DNA of 64,000 nucleotides from Bryobacteraceae bacterium. Lineage in GTDB: Bacteria; Acidobacteriota; Terriglobia; Bryobacterales; Bryobacteraceae. Shown piece after piece: positions 8,486 to 17,970 of this stretch. The DNA lies in assembly GCA_025056865.1 (NCBI GenBank), contig JANWVO010000052.1:186001-250000 (forward strand), given 5' to 3'. Positions within the stretch are counted from its first letter, which is position 1; each line of letters starts with the position of its first letter. The position numbers and the translations under genes are program-made. Under the pieces are notes generated by a model. That model was not told where the DNA came from. It searched no databases and was given only the letters and a program-made list of their open reading frames with translations.

Positions 8486-9727
8486 TCACCCGAGCTCCAG
8501 CCGGGCCTGCGGAGCCTCGCTGGCCGGAACGTCGCGGTACAGGAAGCTCAGCACCGGCGGCGCGAGGATCGTTGTCATTACCGCCATGAACACCGCCACG
8601 CCATAAACGGGCTGCGTGATCGCGCCAGCCTTCAGCCCCACCTGCGCCACCACCATGCCCACTTCGCCGCGCGGCACCATGCCGGCGCCCACGCGCGATG
8701 CGTCTTTCCATCCCAGCGCGGCCGCGCCCAGGCCGCAGCCGATCCACTTTGACGCCACCGCTGCCGCAAGGATCACCAGGCCCAGCAGCACCGTCGATCC
8801 GCTCTGGAACACCGAGACGTCAAGCTGAAGCCCGATCGATGCAAGAAAGAAAGGCACCATCAGCTCGCCCGCGCCGCGCACCAGCGTATGCAGATGGGCC
8901 GACGCGGTCTCCGCCAGCGCCATGCCGGCCAGAAATGCGCCGATGATCGCCGCGACGCCGGAATAGGCCGCCAGCAGCGCCATCACAAACAGGAATGTGA
9001 CCGCGACGGCGAACTCCGCCTCGTCCACGCGCAGGCTTCTGGTCAGCCGGGGCACCACCAGGCCCGCCGTCCGCGAGCCGTACTTGACGACCGCCGCGAT
9101 GAAGACCACCGACACCAGCGTGGACGTGGCCAGGCCCGCCCAGTCGAGCCCGCCCGCCCGCGCCATCGAGGAGACGACGGCGAGCACCAGCAGCCCAAGC
9201 ACATCGTCGATGACCGCGGCGGCAAGGATCACCTGCGCCGTGCGGTGGCTCAGCACGCCCTTCGATGCCAGCACCTGCGCCGTGATGCCGACGCTCGTGG
9301 CCACCATCGCGGCGCCCATGAAAATCGATTCGATCTGCGGATGCCCGGCTGCCGTCATGATGGCCCACCCCGCCGCGAAGGGCAGCGCCACGCCCAGCAC
9401 TGCCGCCAGCAGCGCTACTTTGCCCACGCGCACCAGTTCGGTCGCGCGCACCTCCAGCCCCACCTGGAACAACAGGAACATCACGCCCAGCTCGGCCATC
9501 GCGTGCAGCAGCCCGTCATACTGCACCCATCCGAACATGGAAGGACCAATGAGAATGCCGGCCGCCAGCCCGCCAACGACGCCCGGCATGCGCAGCCGCT
9601 GCGCCGCCTCGGCCAGCAGCTTCGCGCAGCCGAACACGGCCAGCATCTGGAACGGCAGCCGCTCGGCGTCGCCAGCACTGGCCAACAGCGCAAGCGGAGG
9701 GTGATGGAACAGATCCGCCACGTTCAT
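8486..9727 (-). CDS. CPA2-family cation/proton antiporter (KefB/NapA-like)
   Basis: Integral membrane protein of 413 residues with 12-13 predicted helices and no cytosolic RCK/TrkA domain, so a Na+/H+- or K+/H+-type antiporter rather than a full Kef channel. Family features are GGLAAGILIGP in an early helix, LLFQVGLEV, and the ion-binding-type AAVIDDVLGLLVLA. GMVPRGEVGMVV near the C-terminus is a further hallmark. The ATG at 9727 (MNVADLF) is preferred over an in-frame TTG at 9742. The neighbouring genes give no hint of the transported ion. Confidence 0.9.
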   Translation of the reverse strand: MNVADLFHHPPLALLASAGDAERLPFQMLAVFGCAKLLAEAAQRLRMPGVVGGLAAGILIGPSMFGWVQYDGLLHAMAELGVMFLLFQVGLEVRATELVRVGKVALLAAVLGVALPFAAGWAIMTAAGHPQIESIFMGAAMVATSVGITAQVLASKGVLSHRTAQVILAAAVIDDVLGLLVLAVVSSMARAGGLDWAGLATSTLVSVVFIAAVVKYGSRTAGLVVPRLTRSLRVDEAEFAVAVTFLFVMALLAAYSGVAAIIGAFLAGMALAETASAHLHTLVRGAGELMVPFFLASIGLQLDVSVFQSGSTVLLGLVILAAAVASKWIGCGLGAAALGWKDASRVGAGMVPRGEVGMVVAQVGLKAGAITQPVYGVAVFMAVMTTILAPPVLSFLYRDVPASEAPQARLELG

Positions 9728-9931
9728 TCCTGGTGTCCGCAAGAAGCACCCCGGCTCCGGTCCGGACCGGAATCGGGAACCCAGATCCCACTGTAGCCGA
9801 ACCCGGGTGCGCCGCAGGCGGCCGCGGCCCCATTCATTTTTTCACTCGCCCCGAAAAGAATTTTCTGTTAGACGCCGCGGCCAACAGCCTGTACCATCGG
9901 AGAATAACGGCCCACGTTGGGCGCTCGCCTG

Positions 9932-9960
9932 ATTCCGCCGCCCTGGGTTTCCGGCGGAAT
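9932..9960 (+). repeat. Inverted repeat in the amtB upstream region
   Basis: A perfect 9-bp stem, ATTCCGCCG and CGGCGGAAT, with an 11-base spacer. There is no T-run after it. It could be an operator or part of the amtB leader; position alone does not decide. Confidence 0.5.
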
Positions 9961-10069
9961 TTCCATTCGCCCTTGTCCGGCGTTGCCTGAAGAAAGAATC
10001 CAGCCGCTTTCCGCGGGACCGCCCACCGGCGCATGCTGTCGCCCCTTGCCGTTCCCGCCGGAAGCGCCC

Positions 10070-10091
10070 GGCATCCGCACTGGCGGATGCC
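10070..10091 (+). repeat. Leader hairpin just before amtB
   Basis: A perfect 9-bp stem GGCATCCGC/GCGGATGCC with a four-base ACTG loop, ending 33 bp before the amtB ATG. It is not followed by a T-run, so it is not an ordinary terminator; it may shape the translation start or mRNA stability. Confidence 0.55.
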
Positions 10092-10124
10092 CGCCCGAGC
10101 GAATTCAAGAGAAATGGAAAAGCG

Positions 10125-11498
10125 ATGAAGAGGTTGTTGTTCCTGTCCGCAATCAGCGCAGCCGCCGGCGCCGCGCCCGCCGACATGGCGGAGGCGGTGA
10201 AATCGGTCGAGTCTGCGGCGGCCTCGGCCCAGAGCGCCGCCGACAATGCGTGGATGCTGGCAAGCTGCGCGCTCGTGCTTCTGATGACCGGGCCCGGCCT
10301 GGCCCTCTTCTACGGAGGGCTGGTGCGCCGCAAGAACGTGCTGGGCACGATGATGCACAGCTTCGTCCTCATGGCGCTGGCCAGCATCCTCTGGGCCGTG
10401 GCCGGCTATAGCCTCGCCTTCGGGGAAGGCAACCCGTTCCTTGGGGGCCTTCAGTATGTGTTTCTGCGCGGAGTCGGCATGGAGCCGAACCCGGATTATG
10501 CCGCCACGCTGCCGCACCTCACCTTCATGGCGTTCCAGATGATGTTCGCCATCATCACGCCGGCGCTCATCTCCGGCGCCTACGCCGAGCGCATCCGCTT
10601 CAGCGGCATGCTGGTCTACACCATGGCGTGGCTGTTCCTGGTCTACTTCCCCATGGCGCACATGGTGTGGGGCAAGGGCGGCCTGCTGAACGCCTTCTCC
10701 GGCGGCGCCATTCCCTGCTTCGACTTCGCCGGCGGCACGGTGGTGCACATCACCAGCGGCGTCTCGGCGCTGGTGGCGGCGCTGTACCTCAAGCCGCGCT
10801 CCGGCTATCTGAAGGAGCCGATGCGGCCCCACTCGCTTGTGCTCAGCTTCGCCGGCGCATGCCTGCTGTGGTTCGGCTGGTTCGGCTTCAATGCGGGCTC
10901 GGCGCTCGGCGCCGGGCCGCTGGCCGCTTCCGCCTTCGTCGCCACGCATCTCGGAGCGGCAGGGGGCGTCGCGGGCTGGCTGGCCGCCGAATGGATCCGC
11001 ACTGGCAAGCCCAGCGTGCTCGGCGGCATCAGCGGCTGCGTGGCGGGGCTGGTGGCCATCACGCCCGCTTCGGGCTTCGTGCTGCCGATGCCCGCGCTGC
11101 TGATCGGTATACTGGCGGGACTGTTCTGCTACGCCATGGTGGCGGTGGTCAAGATGCGGCTCGGCTATGACGACTCTCTGGACGCCTTCGGCGTGCACGG
11201 CGCCGGCGGCACCCTTGGCGCCATCCTCACCGGCGTCTTCGCCACCAATGCGGTTAACAATGCGCTGAAGGACAGCGCCGGCCAGCCGGCCGCGCTCGGC
11301 CTTGTCGATGGCAACCCGATGCAGGTGCTCTACCAGGCCCTCGGCACCCTGCTGGCCATCGTGCTCGCCGCCATCGGCAGCTTCGTCTGCCTGAAGATCG
11401 CCGACTGGACCTGCGGTTTGCGGGTCGCGCCCGAGCAGGAAACCGACGGGCTCGACCTTTCCATGCACGGCGAGGAAGGCTACAGCTTTGAGGCGTGA
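10125..11498 (+). CDS. amtB: Ammonium transporter AmtB
   Basis: Trimeric inner-membrane ammonium channel of 457 residues, first gene of the amtB-glnB-glnD operon. It begins with a cleavable-looking signal (MKRLLFLSAISAAAGAAPA), as in proteobacterial AmtB, then a short Ala-rich segment and eleven predicted helices. Conserved features include GPGLALFYGGLVRRKN, the pore histidine in AHMVWGKGG and the second in GVHGAGGTLGAILTG. The short cytosolic tail ends in GLDLSMHGEEGYSFEA, an AmtB-like C-terminus that contacts the PII protein. The linked glnB product probably blocks this channel when nitrogen is plentiful. The Shine-Dalgarno is weak and hairpins precede the gene. Confidence 0.97.
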   Translation: MKRLLFLSAISAAAGAAPADMAEAVKSVESAAASAQSAADNAWMLASCALVLLMTGPGLALFYGGLVRRKNVLGTMMHSFVLMALASILWAVAGYSLAFGEGNPFLGGLQYVFLRGVGMEPNPDYAATLPHLTFMAFQMMFAIITPALISGAYAERIRFSGMLVYTMAWLFLVYFPMAHMVWGKGGLLNAFSGGAIPCFDFAGGTVVHITSGVSALVAALYLKPRSGYLKEPMRPHSLVLSFAGACLLWFGWFGFNAGSALGAGPLAASAFVATHLGAAGGVAGWLAAEWIRTGKPSVLGGISGCVAGLVAITPASGFVLPMPALLIGILAGLFCYAMVAVVKMRLGYDDSLDAFGVHGAGGTLGAILTGVFATNAVNNALKDSAGQPAALGLVDGNPMQVLYQALGTLLAIVLAAIGSFVCLKIADWTCGLRVAPEQETDGLDLSMHGEEGYSFEA

Positions 11499-11512
11499 GC
11501 GGAGCAGAGAAC

Positions 11513-11851
11513 ATGAAGAAGATCGAAGCCATCATTCAGCCCCACAAGCTCGAGGAGGTCCGCGAGGCCCTCAAGCGGATCGGCGTCGAGGGCATGACCA
11601 TCACCGACGTCCGCGGCCATGGCCGGCAGAAAGGCCACAAGGAGATCTACCGCGGGCAGGAATACCAGGTGGACCTGCTGCCGAAGACCAAGATCGAAAT
11701 CTTCTGCCGTTCCGAACGGGCCGGGGAGATCATCTCCGCCATCGCTACCGCCGCGCGCACCGGCAAGATCGGCGACGGAAAGATCTTTGTGCTCCCGGTG
11801 GAAGAAGCCATCCGCATCCGCAATGACGACCGCGGCGAGGATGCTCTCTGA
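11513..11851 (+). CDS. glnB: Nitrogen regulatory protein PII (GlnB/GlnK)
   Basis: Trimeric signal protein of exactly 112 residues that reports nitrogen and energy status through 2-oxoglutarate and ATP/ADP binding. Tyr51, the uridylylation site, is present in the T-loop (YRGQEYQVD), and the C-terminal signature TGKIGDGKIFV is intact. The ATG at 11513 is chosen because it gives the family N-terminus MKKIEAII and has GGAG upstream; a GTG at 11495 would add six odd residues. It lies 14 bp after amtB, so GlnK-type channel control is expected. Its end overlaps glnD by 11 bp. Confidence 0.97.
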   Translation: MKKIEAIIQPHKLEEVREALKRIGVEGMTITDVRGHGRQKGHKEIYRGQEYQVDLLPKTKIEIFCRSERAGEIISAIATAARTGKIGDGKIFVLPVEEAIRIRNDDRGEDAL

Positions 11852-14297
11852 CGGCGCGGCACCGAATGGAGTCCCGACGGCGGAGGAAGCCCTGACCCGG
11901 CTGGCCGAGCGCGCAGCCTCGGTGGACGAGGCTGTGCGCGCGGTCTGGGAGGAGCTGTTCCAGGATTCGGCCCTCGCGTTGCTGGCCGTGGGCGGCTATG
12001 GGCGTGGCCGGCTGTTTCCGCATTCCGACGTCGACCTTCTCCTGCTCGCCCCGCGCGACATGGCTTCGCCCAGCGAGCGGAACCGCCTTTCCGAGATGCT
12101 GCGGAGGCTGTGGGACGCAGGGCTGCGCGCCTCCCACTCCTGGCGCACGCCGGAGGAATGCTGCGCCGTGCAGCCGGGCAATCCGGAGCTGGCCGTTTCC
12201 CTTCTCGACGCCCGCTTCCTCGCCGGCGATGAGCGGCTCTACGCCGCCTTTGCGGCGCGCTGGAAGCGGTTCGAAGAGAAGAACCGCACCCAACTGGCCG
12301 AGCTGATCTGCCGCATGATGCGCGCCCGCCATGCACGCTTCCACAACACCGTGTTCCACCTCGAGCCAGACGTCAAGGAAGGCCCCGGCGGCTGGCGCGA
12401 CTGGCAGACCATTGAGTGGCTGGCGCGGCTCTCCGGGCGCGGCTTGCCGGTGGAGGCGGACGGCTGGGCTGGCACGATCGCCTCCGCGCGGATCTTCCTG
12501 CATGAGCGCCACGGACGCGACCACAACACGCTTGACTTCGACTCGCAGGAAGCAGCGGCCGCCTCGCGTCCGGAGCTGGCTGGCGCGGCCGGCTGGATGC
12601 GCGCCTGGTACCGCAACGCCACCGCTGTCGAGCGCGCCGCCGTTCGCGCCGCCGCTCTCTGCGACAGCCACGGGCGCGGCGGGCTGCATCTGCTGCTGGA
12701 CCGCACGCGCCGCCTCTCCAACGCGGACTTTACCGTCGCGCGCGGCCTCGTCTGGCTGCGAAACCCCGGGCATCTGGAACGCGATGCCGAACTGCCCCTG
12801 CGGCTGTTCGTCTTCCTTGCGCGGCACGGCCTGCGGCCCGCGCCCGAAACGGAAGCCCGCATCGAAGCCGCGGACCGCCACTGGAAACGCGCCTGGGCGG
12901 CACGGCCCGCCGGCGCGCCGTTCTGGAAGGAGCTGCTTGCCGCGCCGCACGCCTCCGCGGCCGTACGCGCCATGCGCGGCTGCGGATTCCTCGCCGCGCT
13001 GCTGCCGGAGTGGGAGCGGATCGACCATCTCGTCGTACCGGACTTCTCCCATCAGTTCACGGTCGATGAGCACACCCTCGCCGCGCTGGAAACGCTCGAG
13101 TCGCTCGAGCGCGAGAGCGCGCCGCCGCGGAAGGCCTTCGCGGAGCTGTGGCAGGAATCGGCGCGCGAACACTGGCAGCTCCGGCTGGCCCTGCTGCTGC
13201 ACGATGCGGGCAAAGGCTCGGGGCGCGATCACGTGGACGAATCGGCGGCCATCGCCAGGGAGTTTCTGCGCCGCGAGGGCTTCGCGCCGCGCGAATCCGA
13301 AGCCGTGCTCTTCCTCATCGAAAACCACCTCGCGCTCTCCGCCGCCATGCAGTCGCAGGATCTGGCCGACCCGGAGGTGCAGGCGCGCCTGGCGCACCAG
13401 ATGGGCGCCATCGAGCGCCTGCGGCTGCTGACGCTGATGACCTATGCCGACATCAGCGCCGTCAGCCCGAAGCAGATGACCGCGTGGCGCGCCTCGCGCC
13501 TGCTCAGCCTCTACCGCACGCTCTATGCGCGGCTCGAAGGAGAGCTGGACCGCCCCGGCGAAGCTCCGCAGGACACCGGCTGGAGCGCCGCGGCGCGCGT
13601 GCTGCTGGCCGGGCTCCCCGAACGCTACCGCTGGAGCCGCAACGCGGAGGAGATCGAGCAGGAAGCGCTGCTGCTGGAAGCAGCGCGGAACTCGGGCGCC
13701 GCCGTGTCGCTGTCCGGCGTGCACGGCGCCTGGCGCGCCGTCATCGCCGCCGCCGACCACCCGCGCCTGTTCGCCACGCTGGCCGGGGCCATCTCGGCCC
13801 ACGGCATGGACATTCTGGAGTGCGAAGCCTTCACCCACGAAGCAGGATTCGCCGTCGACGCCTTCCTGTTTGCCGACCCGCACCGCACGCTGGAGCTGAA
13901 CCCGCCCGAACAGGAGCGGCTGCGCGACACGCTGCGGCGCGCCGCCCTCGGCCAGGTCTCCGCCGGGCACCTGCTGCGGCGCAGGCCGATGCCGCGCCTG
14001 CCGGCCTCGGCCGCCCGCGAGGCCCCCGCGGTTACGATCCTGCCGGACCAGTCCGGCCGCTCCACCGTCGTCGAAGTGGTGGCGCAGGACCGGCCCGCGC
14101 TGCTGCACGATCTCGCGCTCGCCATTTCGGAGGCCGGCTGCGATATCCGCCTTGCACTGGCCGACACGCGCGGCCACAAGGCCATCGACGTCTTCTACGT
14201 CTCGCGCCGCGGCGCGCCGCTCGGCGAGGCCGAAGCGGCGCTGCTGCGCCGGCGGCTCGAAAAGGCGTGCGCGCCGCCCGCGGCGCGGCCCGCCTGA
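11841..14297 (+). CDS. glnD: PII uridylyltransferase/uridylyl-removing enzyme
   Basis: Bifunctional nitrogen sensor of 818 residues that adds UMP to PII at low glutamine and removes it at high glutamine. Domain order is nucleotidyltransferase (GGYGRGRLFPHSDVD, residues 51-65), linker/PII-UTase helical region, HD phosphohydrolase (His454-Asp455 in LLLHDAGKGSGRDH), then two ACT domains (about 620-700 and 735-810). The start is the ATG at 11841, inside the end of glnB, giving MLSDGAAPNG; the longer frame from 11619 only reads glnB out of frame. Somewhat shorter than the E. coli enzyme but complete. The UTase sits in one operon with its substrate PII and the channel PII controls. Confidence 0.95.
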   Translation: MLSDGAAPNGVPTAEEALTRLAERAASVDEAVRAVWEELFQDSALALLAVGGYGRGRLFPHSDVDLLLLAPRDMASPSERNRLSEMLRRLWDAGLRASHSWRTPEECCAVQPGNPELAVSLLDARFLAGDERLYAAFAARWKRFEEKNRTQLAELICRMMRARHARFHNTVFHLEPDVKEGPGGWRDWQTIEWLARLSGRGLPVEADGWAGTIASARIFLHERHGRDHNTLDFDSQEAAAASRPELAGAAGWMRAWYRNATAVERAAVRAAALCDSHGRGGLHLLLDRTRRLSNADFTVARGLVWLRNPGHLERDAELPLRLFVFLARHGLRPAPETEARIEAADRHWKRAWAARPAGAPFWKELLAAPHASAAVRAMRGCGFLAALLPEWERIDHLVVPDFSHQFTVDEHTLAALETLESLERESAPPRKAFAELWQESAREHWQLRLALLLHDAGKGSGRDHVDESAAIAREFLRREGFAPRESEAVLFLIENHLALSAAMQSQDLADPEVQARLAHQMGAIERLRLLTLMTYADISAVSPKQMTAWRASRLLSLYRTLYARLEGELDRPGEAPQDTGWSAAARVLLAGLPERYRWSRNAEEIEQEALLLEAARNSGAAVSLSGVHGAWRAVIAAADHPRLFATLAGAISAHGMDILECEAFTHEAGFAVDAFLFADPHRTLELNPPEQERLRDTLRRAALGQVSAGHLLRRRPMPRLPASAAREAPAVTILPDQSGRSTVVEVVAQDRPALLHDLALAISEAGCDIRLALADTRGHKAIDVFYVSRRGAPLGEAEAALLRRRLEKACAPPAARPA

Positions 14298-14332
14298 GCC
14301 GGCTTCTTTCGAAGCGCAGTCTGCAAAACCGA

Positions 14333-14341
14333 TGGTATGAT
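14333..14341 (+). promoter_or_regulatory. Extended -10 promoter of glgC
   Basis: TGG followed directly by TATGAT (14336-14341) forms an extended -10 element. The glgC ATG is at 14365, with GAGGAGA between them as ribosome binding site. No clear -35 box. Confidence 0.5.
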
Positions 14342-14364
14342 TCACGCCTGAGGAGATCGCGCTG

Positions 14365-15618
14365 ATGCATCTGCGGGTTCTGTCATTCGTTCTCGCCGGA
14401 GGGAAAGGCACGCGCCTTTACCCGCTCACCAAGGAGCGCGCCAAGCCCGCGGTGCCTTTCGGCGGACAGTACCGGATCATCGATTTCGTCCTTTCCAACC
14501 TCGTCAATTCCGGGCTTCATTCGATCTACGTGCTCATCCAGTTCAAGAGCCAGTCGCTGTTGCAGCACCTCCGCGACGGCTGGGAATTCAGCGGCATTCT
14601 CAAGGACCGCTACATCATCCCCGTGCCCGCGCAGATGCGCTCTCCCGGCGAGACCTGGTACCGCGGCACCGCCGACGCCATCTTCCAGAACGTCAACCTC
14701 ATTGAGCAGAGCGAGCCGCACCTGGTGGCCGTCTTCGGCGCCGATCACGTCTACCGCATGAACGTGCGCGAGATGATCGAATACCACGAACAGAAGCGCG
14801 CCCAGGCCACCGTCGCCGCCATCCCGGTGCCGAAGGAGCAGGCCGCCGAGTTCGGCGTCATCGAAACCGCCCCCGACTGGCGCATCCTCGCCTTCCACGA
14901 AAAGAAGGCTGACGCACCCACCATGCCCGGCGATCCCTCCCGCGTGCTCGCCTCGATGGGCAATTACGTCTTTTCCACCCCCGCGCTGCTGAAATTCCTC
15001 TACGAAGACGCGCGCGACGAGCAGTCCACCCACGATTTCGGCCGCGACATCCTGCCGAAATGGGTGGAGCGGGGCGATGTGTTCGCCTACGATTTCACCA
15101 CCAATCACATTCCGGGCGATCCCGTCGGCGCCCCCGTCTACTGGCGCGACGTCGGCACCATCGAGGCCTATTACGACGCCAACATGGATCTCCGCGCCGT
15201 CACGCCCGCGCTGAACCTTTACAACAAGCAGTGGCCGCTCCGCACCGCCGGCTACGACGATCCGCCCGCCAAGTTCACCTTCGATGAGGAGAACCGCCGC
15301 GGGCAGGCCATCGACTCCATTGTCAGCTCCGGATCCATCCTCTCCGGCGGCATGGTGCGCAACTCCGTCATCGGCCGCGGCGTGCGCGTGCATTCGGGCG
15401 CGGTCGTGGAGGACTCGATCATCTTCGACAACAGCGACATCGGCCGCCGCGCCCGCATCCGCCGCGCCATCCTCGACAAGAACGTCGTCGTGCCCGAAGA
15501 CGCCCGCATCGGCTATGACCTCGAAGCCGACCGCAGGAAATACCATGTCACCGAGACGGGCATCGTCGTCGTGGAAGGGCGGCGCTCGCGCGTGCCCGTC
15601 TCGCCGCTCGAGCTCTGA
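14365..15618 (+). CDS. glgC: Glucose-1-phosphate adenylyltransferase
   Basis: Makes ADP-glucose, the committed step of bacterial glycogen synthesis (417 residues, usual length). The nucleotidyltransferase domain has AGGKGTRLYPLTKERAKPAVPFG near the N-terminus with the catalytic and allosteric Arg/Lys residues, and FGADHVYRM containing the metal-binding Asp. The C-terminal third is a left-handed beta-helix, seen as the hexapeptide-like run GSILSGGMVRNSVIGRGVRVHSGAVVEDS. GAGGAGA stands eight bases before the ATG. No other glycogen genes are in the window. It has its own promoter after glnD. Confidence 0.96.
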   Translation: MHLRVLSFVLAGGKGTRLYPLTKERAKPAVPFGGQYRIIDFVLSNLVNSGLHSIYVLIQFKSQSLLQHLRDGWEFSGILKDRYIIPVPAQMRSPGETWYRGTADAIFQNVNLIEQSEPHLVAVFGADHVYRMNVREMIEYHEQKRAQATVAAIPVPKEQAAEFGVIETAPDWRILAFHEKKADAPTMPGDPSRVLASMGNYVFSTPALLKFLYEDARDEQSTHDFGRDILPKWVERGDVFAYDFTTNHIPGDPVGAPVYWRDVGTIEAYYDANMDLRAVTPALNLYNKQWPLRTAGYDDPPAKFTFDEENRRGQAIDSIVSSGSILSGGMVRNSVIGRGVRVHSGAVVEDSIIFDNSDIGRRARIRRAILDKNVVVPEDARIGYDLEADRRKYHVTETGIVVVEGRRSRVPVSPLEL

Positions 15619-15636
15619 TCCGCCGGCGGGCCCGCC

Positions 15637-15906
15637 TCACTGGCGCGGGCGCGGCTCGCCAGAGGATCCGCGCAGCAGGTAGAGGACCTGCGCCGCCGGG
15701 ACAGAGCCCGGCCAGGAGCGGACCAGCCTGCCGCCCGGCGAGGACAGGCGCAGGCCGTCATGCGCCTGCACTTCGATGAAGCAAAGATCCGCGCAGCCGC
15801 GCGGTTTGCAGGCGCTTTCAGCTACGCCTCCAAGGTCCGCGCGCCTCCGGCCGCTGCCCTGCGCACAACCGGATGCATCGCGGGCGCTCCCGCTCAGCGC
15901 CACCAC
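15637..15906 (-). CDS. Possible small protein downstream of the fad gene
   Basis: An 89-codon minus-strand frame whose GTG start lies 13 bases inside the end of the bifunctional beta-oxidation gene. The codons are G/C-rich at third positions like real genes here, and the second half (CFIEVQAHDGLRLSSPGGRL...AAQVLYLLRG) reads like folded protein, while the first part is low complexity. I do not recognise it. It could equally be chance coding in GC-rich DNA. Confidence 0.3.
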   Translation of the reverse strand: MVALSGSARDASGCAQGSGRRRADLGGVAESACKPRGCADLCFIEVQAHDGLRLSSPGGRLVRSWPGSVPAAQVLYLLRGSSGEPRPRQ

Positions 15907-17945
15907 GCGGCCGGCTTCCAGAAAGGCCCGTCCTCGTCGTAGAGCGCCTCCAGCCGCGCGAGCACCCGGGCTTTGCCCTGCGCTTCGGCCCAGTGCATCG
16001 GACCGCCGCGCCAGGCCGGAAAGCCGAAGCCGTGGACGAACACCACGTCGATGTCCGATGCCCGTTCCGCCATGCCTTCGTCGAGGATCCGCGCCCCTTC
16101 ATTCACCAGCGCAAGCAGCGTCCGCTCGCGGATCTGCTCCACCGTCCACGGGCGCTGCTCGATGCCCCGCGCGGCGGCATACTCGCGCAGCAGGCGGATG
16201 AGCTCGGGGTCGGGCTGCGGCCTGCGGTTTTCGTCGTAACGGTACCAGCCCGAGCCGCTCTTCTGGCCCAGCCGCCCGAGCCGCGGCAGCTCGTCCTCGA
16301 ACGCCGAAACCGGAATATGCGGCACGCCGCGGCGCAGCGCCTCGCGCCGGATCATCAGCCAGACGTCGTGGCCCACCAGGTCGCCGACGGCCAGCGGCCC
16401 CATCGCCATTCCCCAGCCCGTCAGCGCGGCGTCGATCTCCTCCGGCGCGCCGCCCTGCTCGGCGATCGCCACCGCCTGCGTGCGGTAGGGCAGGAACATC
16501 CGGTTGCCGATGAAGCCGAAGCAGTTGCCCGCCAGCACCGGGATCTTCTTCAGCCGCCGCGCCAGCTCCAGCGCGGTGGCCGCCGCCTCCGGCGCGGTGG
16601 CGCGGCCGCGCACCACTTCCACCAGCTTCATCACCGGCGCGGGGCTGAAGAAGTGGAGGCCCAGAACAGATTCCGGCCGTTTTGTTGCGGCGGCGATTTC
16701 GTCGATGTCCAGGGTTGACGTGTTCGTCGCCAGCAGGGCGCCCGGCCTTGCCGCCGCGTCGAGCTCGCAGAAGACCTCCCGCTTGACCTCCGGGTCTTCG
16801 AACACGGCCTCCACTATGGCATCGGCCTCCGCCGCCGCTTCCGCCAATCCTTCCGCCGGGCGGATCCGCTCCATGCGCCGCGCCGCCTCGGCCTCGTCCA
16901 TCCGCCCCTTTTTCACCGCCGCCTCGTACTGCTTCCGGATGCCGGCCAGTCCGCGTTCCAGCGCCTCCGGCGAGGCGTCGTACAGCATCACCGGAATGCC
17001 CGCATTGGCGAAGCAGACGGCGATGCCCGCTCCCATGGTGCCCGCGCCGATCACCGCCGCGCGCCCCACCGGCCGCGGCGCCGGCAGCCCGGCGGCCTTC
17101 GCGGCCGCGCGCTCGGCGAAGAACACATGGATCAGCGCGCGGGACTGCTCCCCGCGCAGGCACTGCTCGAACAGCCGCCGCTCGGCCGCCAGCCCTTCCT
17201 CGAATGGAAGTCTTGCGGCAGCCGCCACGGCCTCGATGGCCGCCTCCGGCGCCTTCTGGTGCGGCATCCGCCGGTGCACGCCCTGACGGAATACCTCCGC
17301 CAGCGACTCGGCCTGTTCGGGTGCGCAGAGCCTGTCCTGAAGATCGCGCGTGCGCCGCACCGCCGGCCCCGTGAGCGCAAACTGGACCGCAGCCTCCACG
17401 GGGTCGCCATCCACCACCTGGTCGAAAATGCCCGCCGCCAGAGCCTCGGCGGCGTCCAGCGGGTCGCCGTAGGAGCACATCTCCATGGCCTTCTCGACGC
17501 CCGCCAGCCGCGGCAGCCGCTGCGTGCCGCCCGCGCCGGGAATCAGCCCCAGCTTCACCTCCGGCTGCCCGGCCTGCGCCGTGCGCGCGGCGATGCGCCA
17601 ATGGCAGGCCATCGCCGTCTCCAGCCCACCGCCGAGCGCCGCTCCCTGAATGGCGGCGATTACCGGCTTCGGGCAGTTCTCAATGCGGTTCATGTACTGC
17701 TGCCACGGCACCGGCGGCATCTCCCCTGCGGCGATGCGCGGGAACAGGCTGATGTCGGCGCCTGCAATGAAGTTCTTCCCTGCCCCGGTCAACACCACCG
17801 CCTCCACGGCGCTGTCCGCCGCAGCGCGTTCCACGGCGGCGGCGAGCGCGTCGAGCACCTCCACGCTGAGAGCGTTCACCGGCGGATTGTCGATCGTCAG
17901 CACAAGCACGTTTCCGCGCCGCGCTTCTTTCACTGCTTCAGGCAT
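15894..17945 (-). CDS. fadJ: Bifunctional enoyl-CoA hydratase/3-hydroxyacyl-CoA dehydrogenase
   Basis: Two-step fatty-acid beta-oxidation enzyme of 683 residues. The N-terminal crotonase domain (about 1-190) has the oxyanion-hole region KNFIAGADI and both catalytic glutamates in GGGLE and GQPEVKLG. After a linker comes the NAD-binding dehydrogenase domain with [10 protein letters not shown] (about residue 300) and the catalytic-His segment [17 protein letters not shown], then two C-terminal 3HCDH domains. The architecture is FadB/FadJ-like; no thiolase partner lies next to it. The gene is divergent from a hotdog thioesterase with only 25 bp between start codons, sharing one -10 element, and has no Shine-Dalgarno. 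Confidence 0.93.
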   Translation of the reverse strand: MPEAVKEARRGNVLVLTIDNPPVNALSVEVLDALAAAVERAAADSAVEAVVLTGAGKNFIAGADISLFPRIAAGEMPPVPWQQYMNRIENCPKPVIAAIQGAALGGGLETAMACHWRIAARTAQAGQPEVKLGLIPGAGGTQRLPRLAGVEKAMEMCSYGDPLDAAEALAAGIFDQVVDGDPVEAAVQFALTGPAVRRTRDLQDRLCAPEQAESLAEVFRQGVHRRMPHQKAPEAAIEAVAAAARLPFEEGLAAERRLFEQCLRGEQSRALIHVFFAERAAAKAAGLPAPRPVGRAAVIGAGTMGAGIAVCFANAGIPVMLYDASPEALERGLAGIRKQYEAAVKKGRMDEAEAARRMERIRPAEGLAEAAAEADAIVEAVFEDPEVKREVFCELDAAARPGALLATNTSTLDIDEIAAATKRPESVLGLHFFSPAPVMKLVEVVRGRATAPEAAATALELARRLKKIPVLAGNCFGFIGNRMFLPYRTQAVAIAEQGGAPEEIDAALTGWGMAMGPLAVGDLVGHDVWLMIRREALRRGVPHIPVSAFEDELPRLGRLGQKSGSGWYRYDENRRPQPDPELIRLLREYAAARGIEQRPWTVEQIRERTLLALVNEGARILDEGMAERASDIDVVFVHGFGFPAWRGGPMHWAEAQGKARVLARLEALYDEDGPFWKPAAWWR

Positions 17946-17953
17946 GCTACGGC

Positions 17954-17960
17954 TATCCTA
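17954..17960. promoter_or_regulatory. Shared symmetric -10 element, fadJ/thioesterase pair
   Basis: The string TATCCTA reads as TATCCT on the plus strand (17954-17959), 11 bp before the TTG of the thioesterase. It reads as TAGGAT on the minus strand (17955-17960), 9 bp before the fadJ ATG. Neither gap holds a Shine-Dalgarno, so both transcripts would begin at or next to the start codon. The identical 10-mer GGCTATCCTA recurs between hutH and the RNA methyltransferase. Confidence 0.6.
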
Positions 17961-17970
17961 CACTGGTGGT

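Larger units (their letters stand above)
9728..10124. other. Divergent intergenic region upstream of amtB
   Basis: About 400 bp between the antiporter and amtB with no convincing gene. It holds two perfect hairpins (listed separately), and on the minus strand a possible -10 (TACAGT, plus-strand 9789-9794) for the antiporter. I looked for a sigma-54 -24/-12 element, expected for some ammonium-transporter operons, and did not find one. Confidence 0.5.

Noticed and set aside
9728-10124. Sigma-54 promoter for amtB
   Set aside because: No GG-N10-GC element close to consensus was found, although such a promoter is common for nitrogen operons.
11619-11840. Longer N-terminus for glnD (892 residues)
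   Set aside because: This stretch reads glnB in another frame and has no GlnD similarity; the ATG at 11841 restores the family start.
11745-14411. 888-codon open frame antisense to glnD
   Set aside because: A shadow of the GC-rich glnD gene; low-complexity Arg/Gly/Gln-rich product with no known domain.
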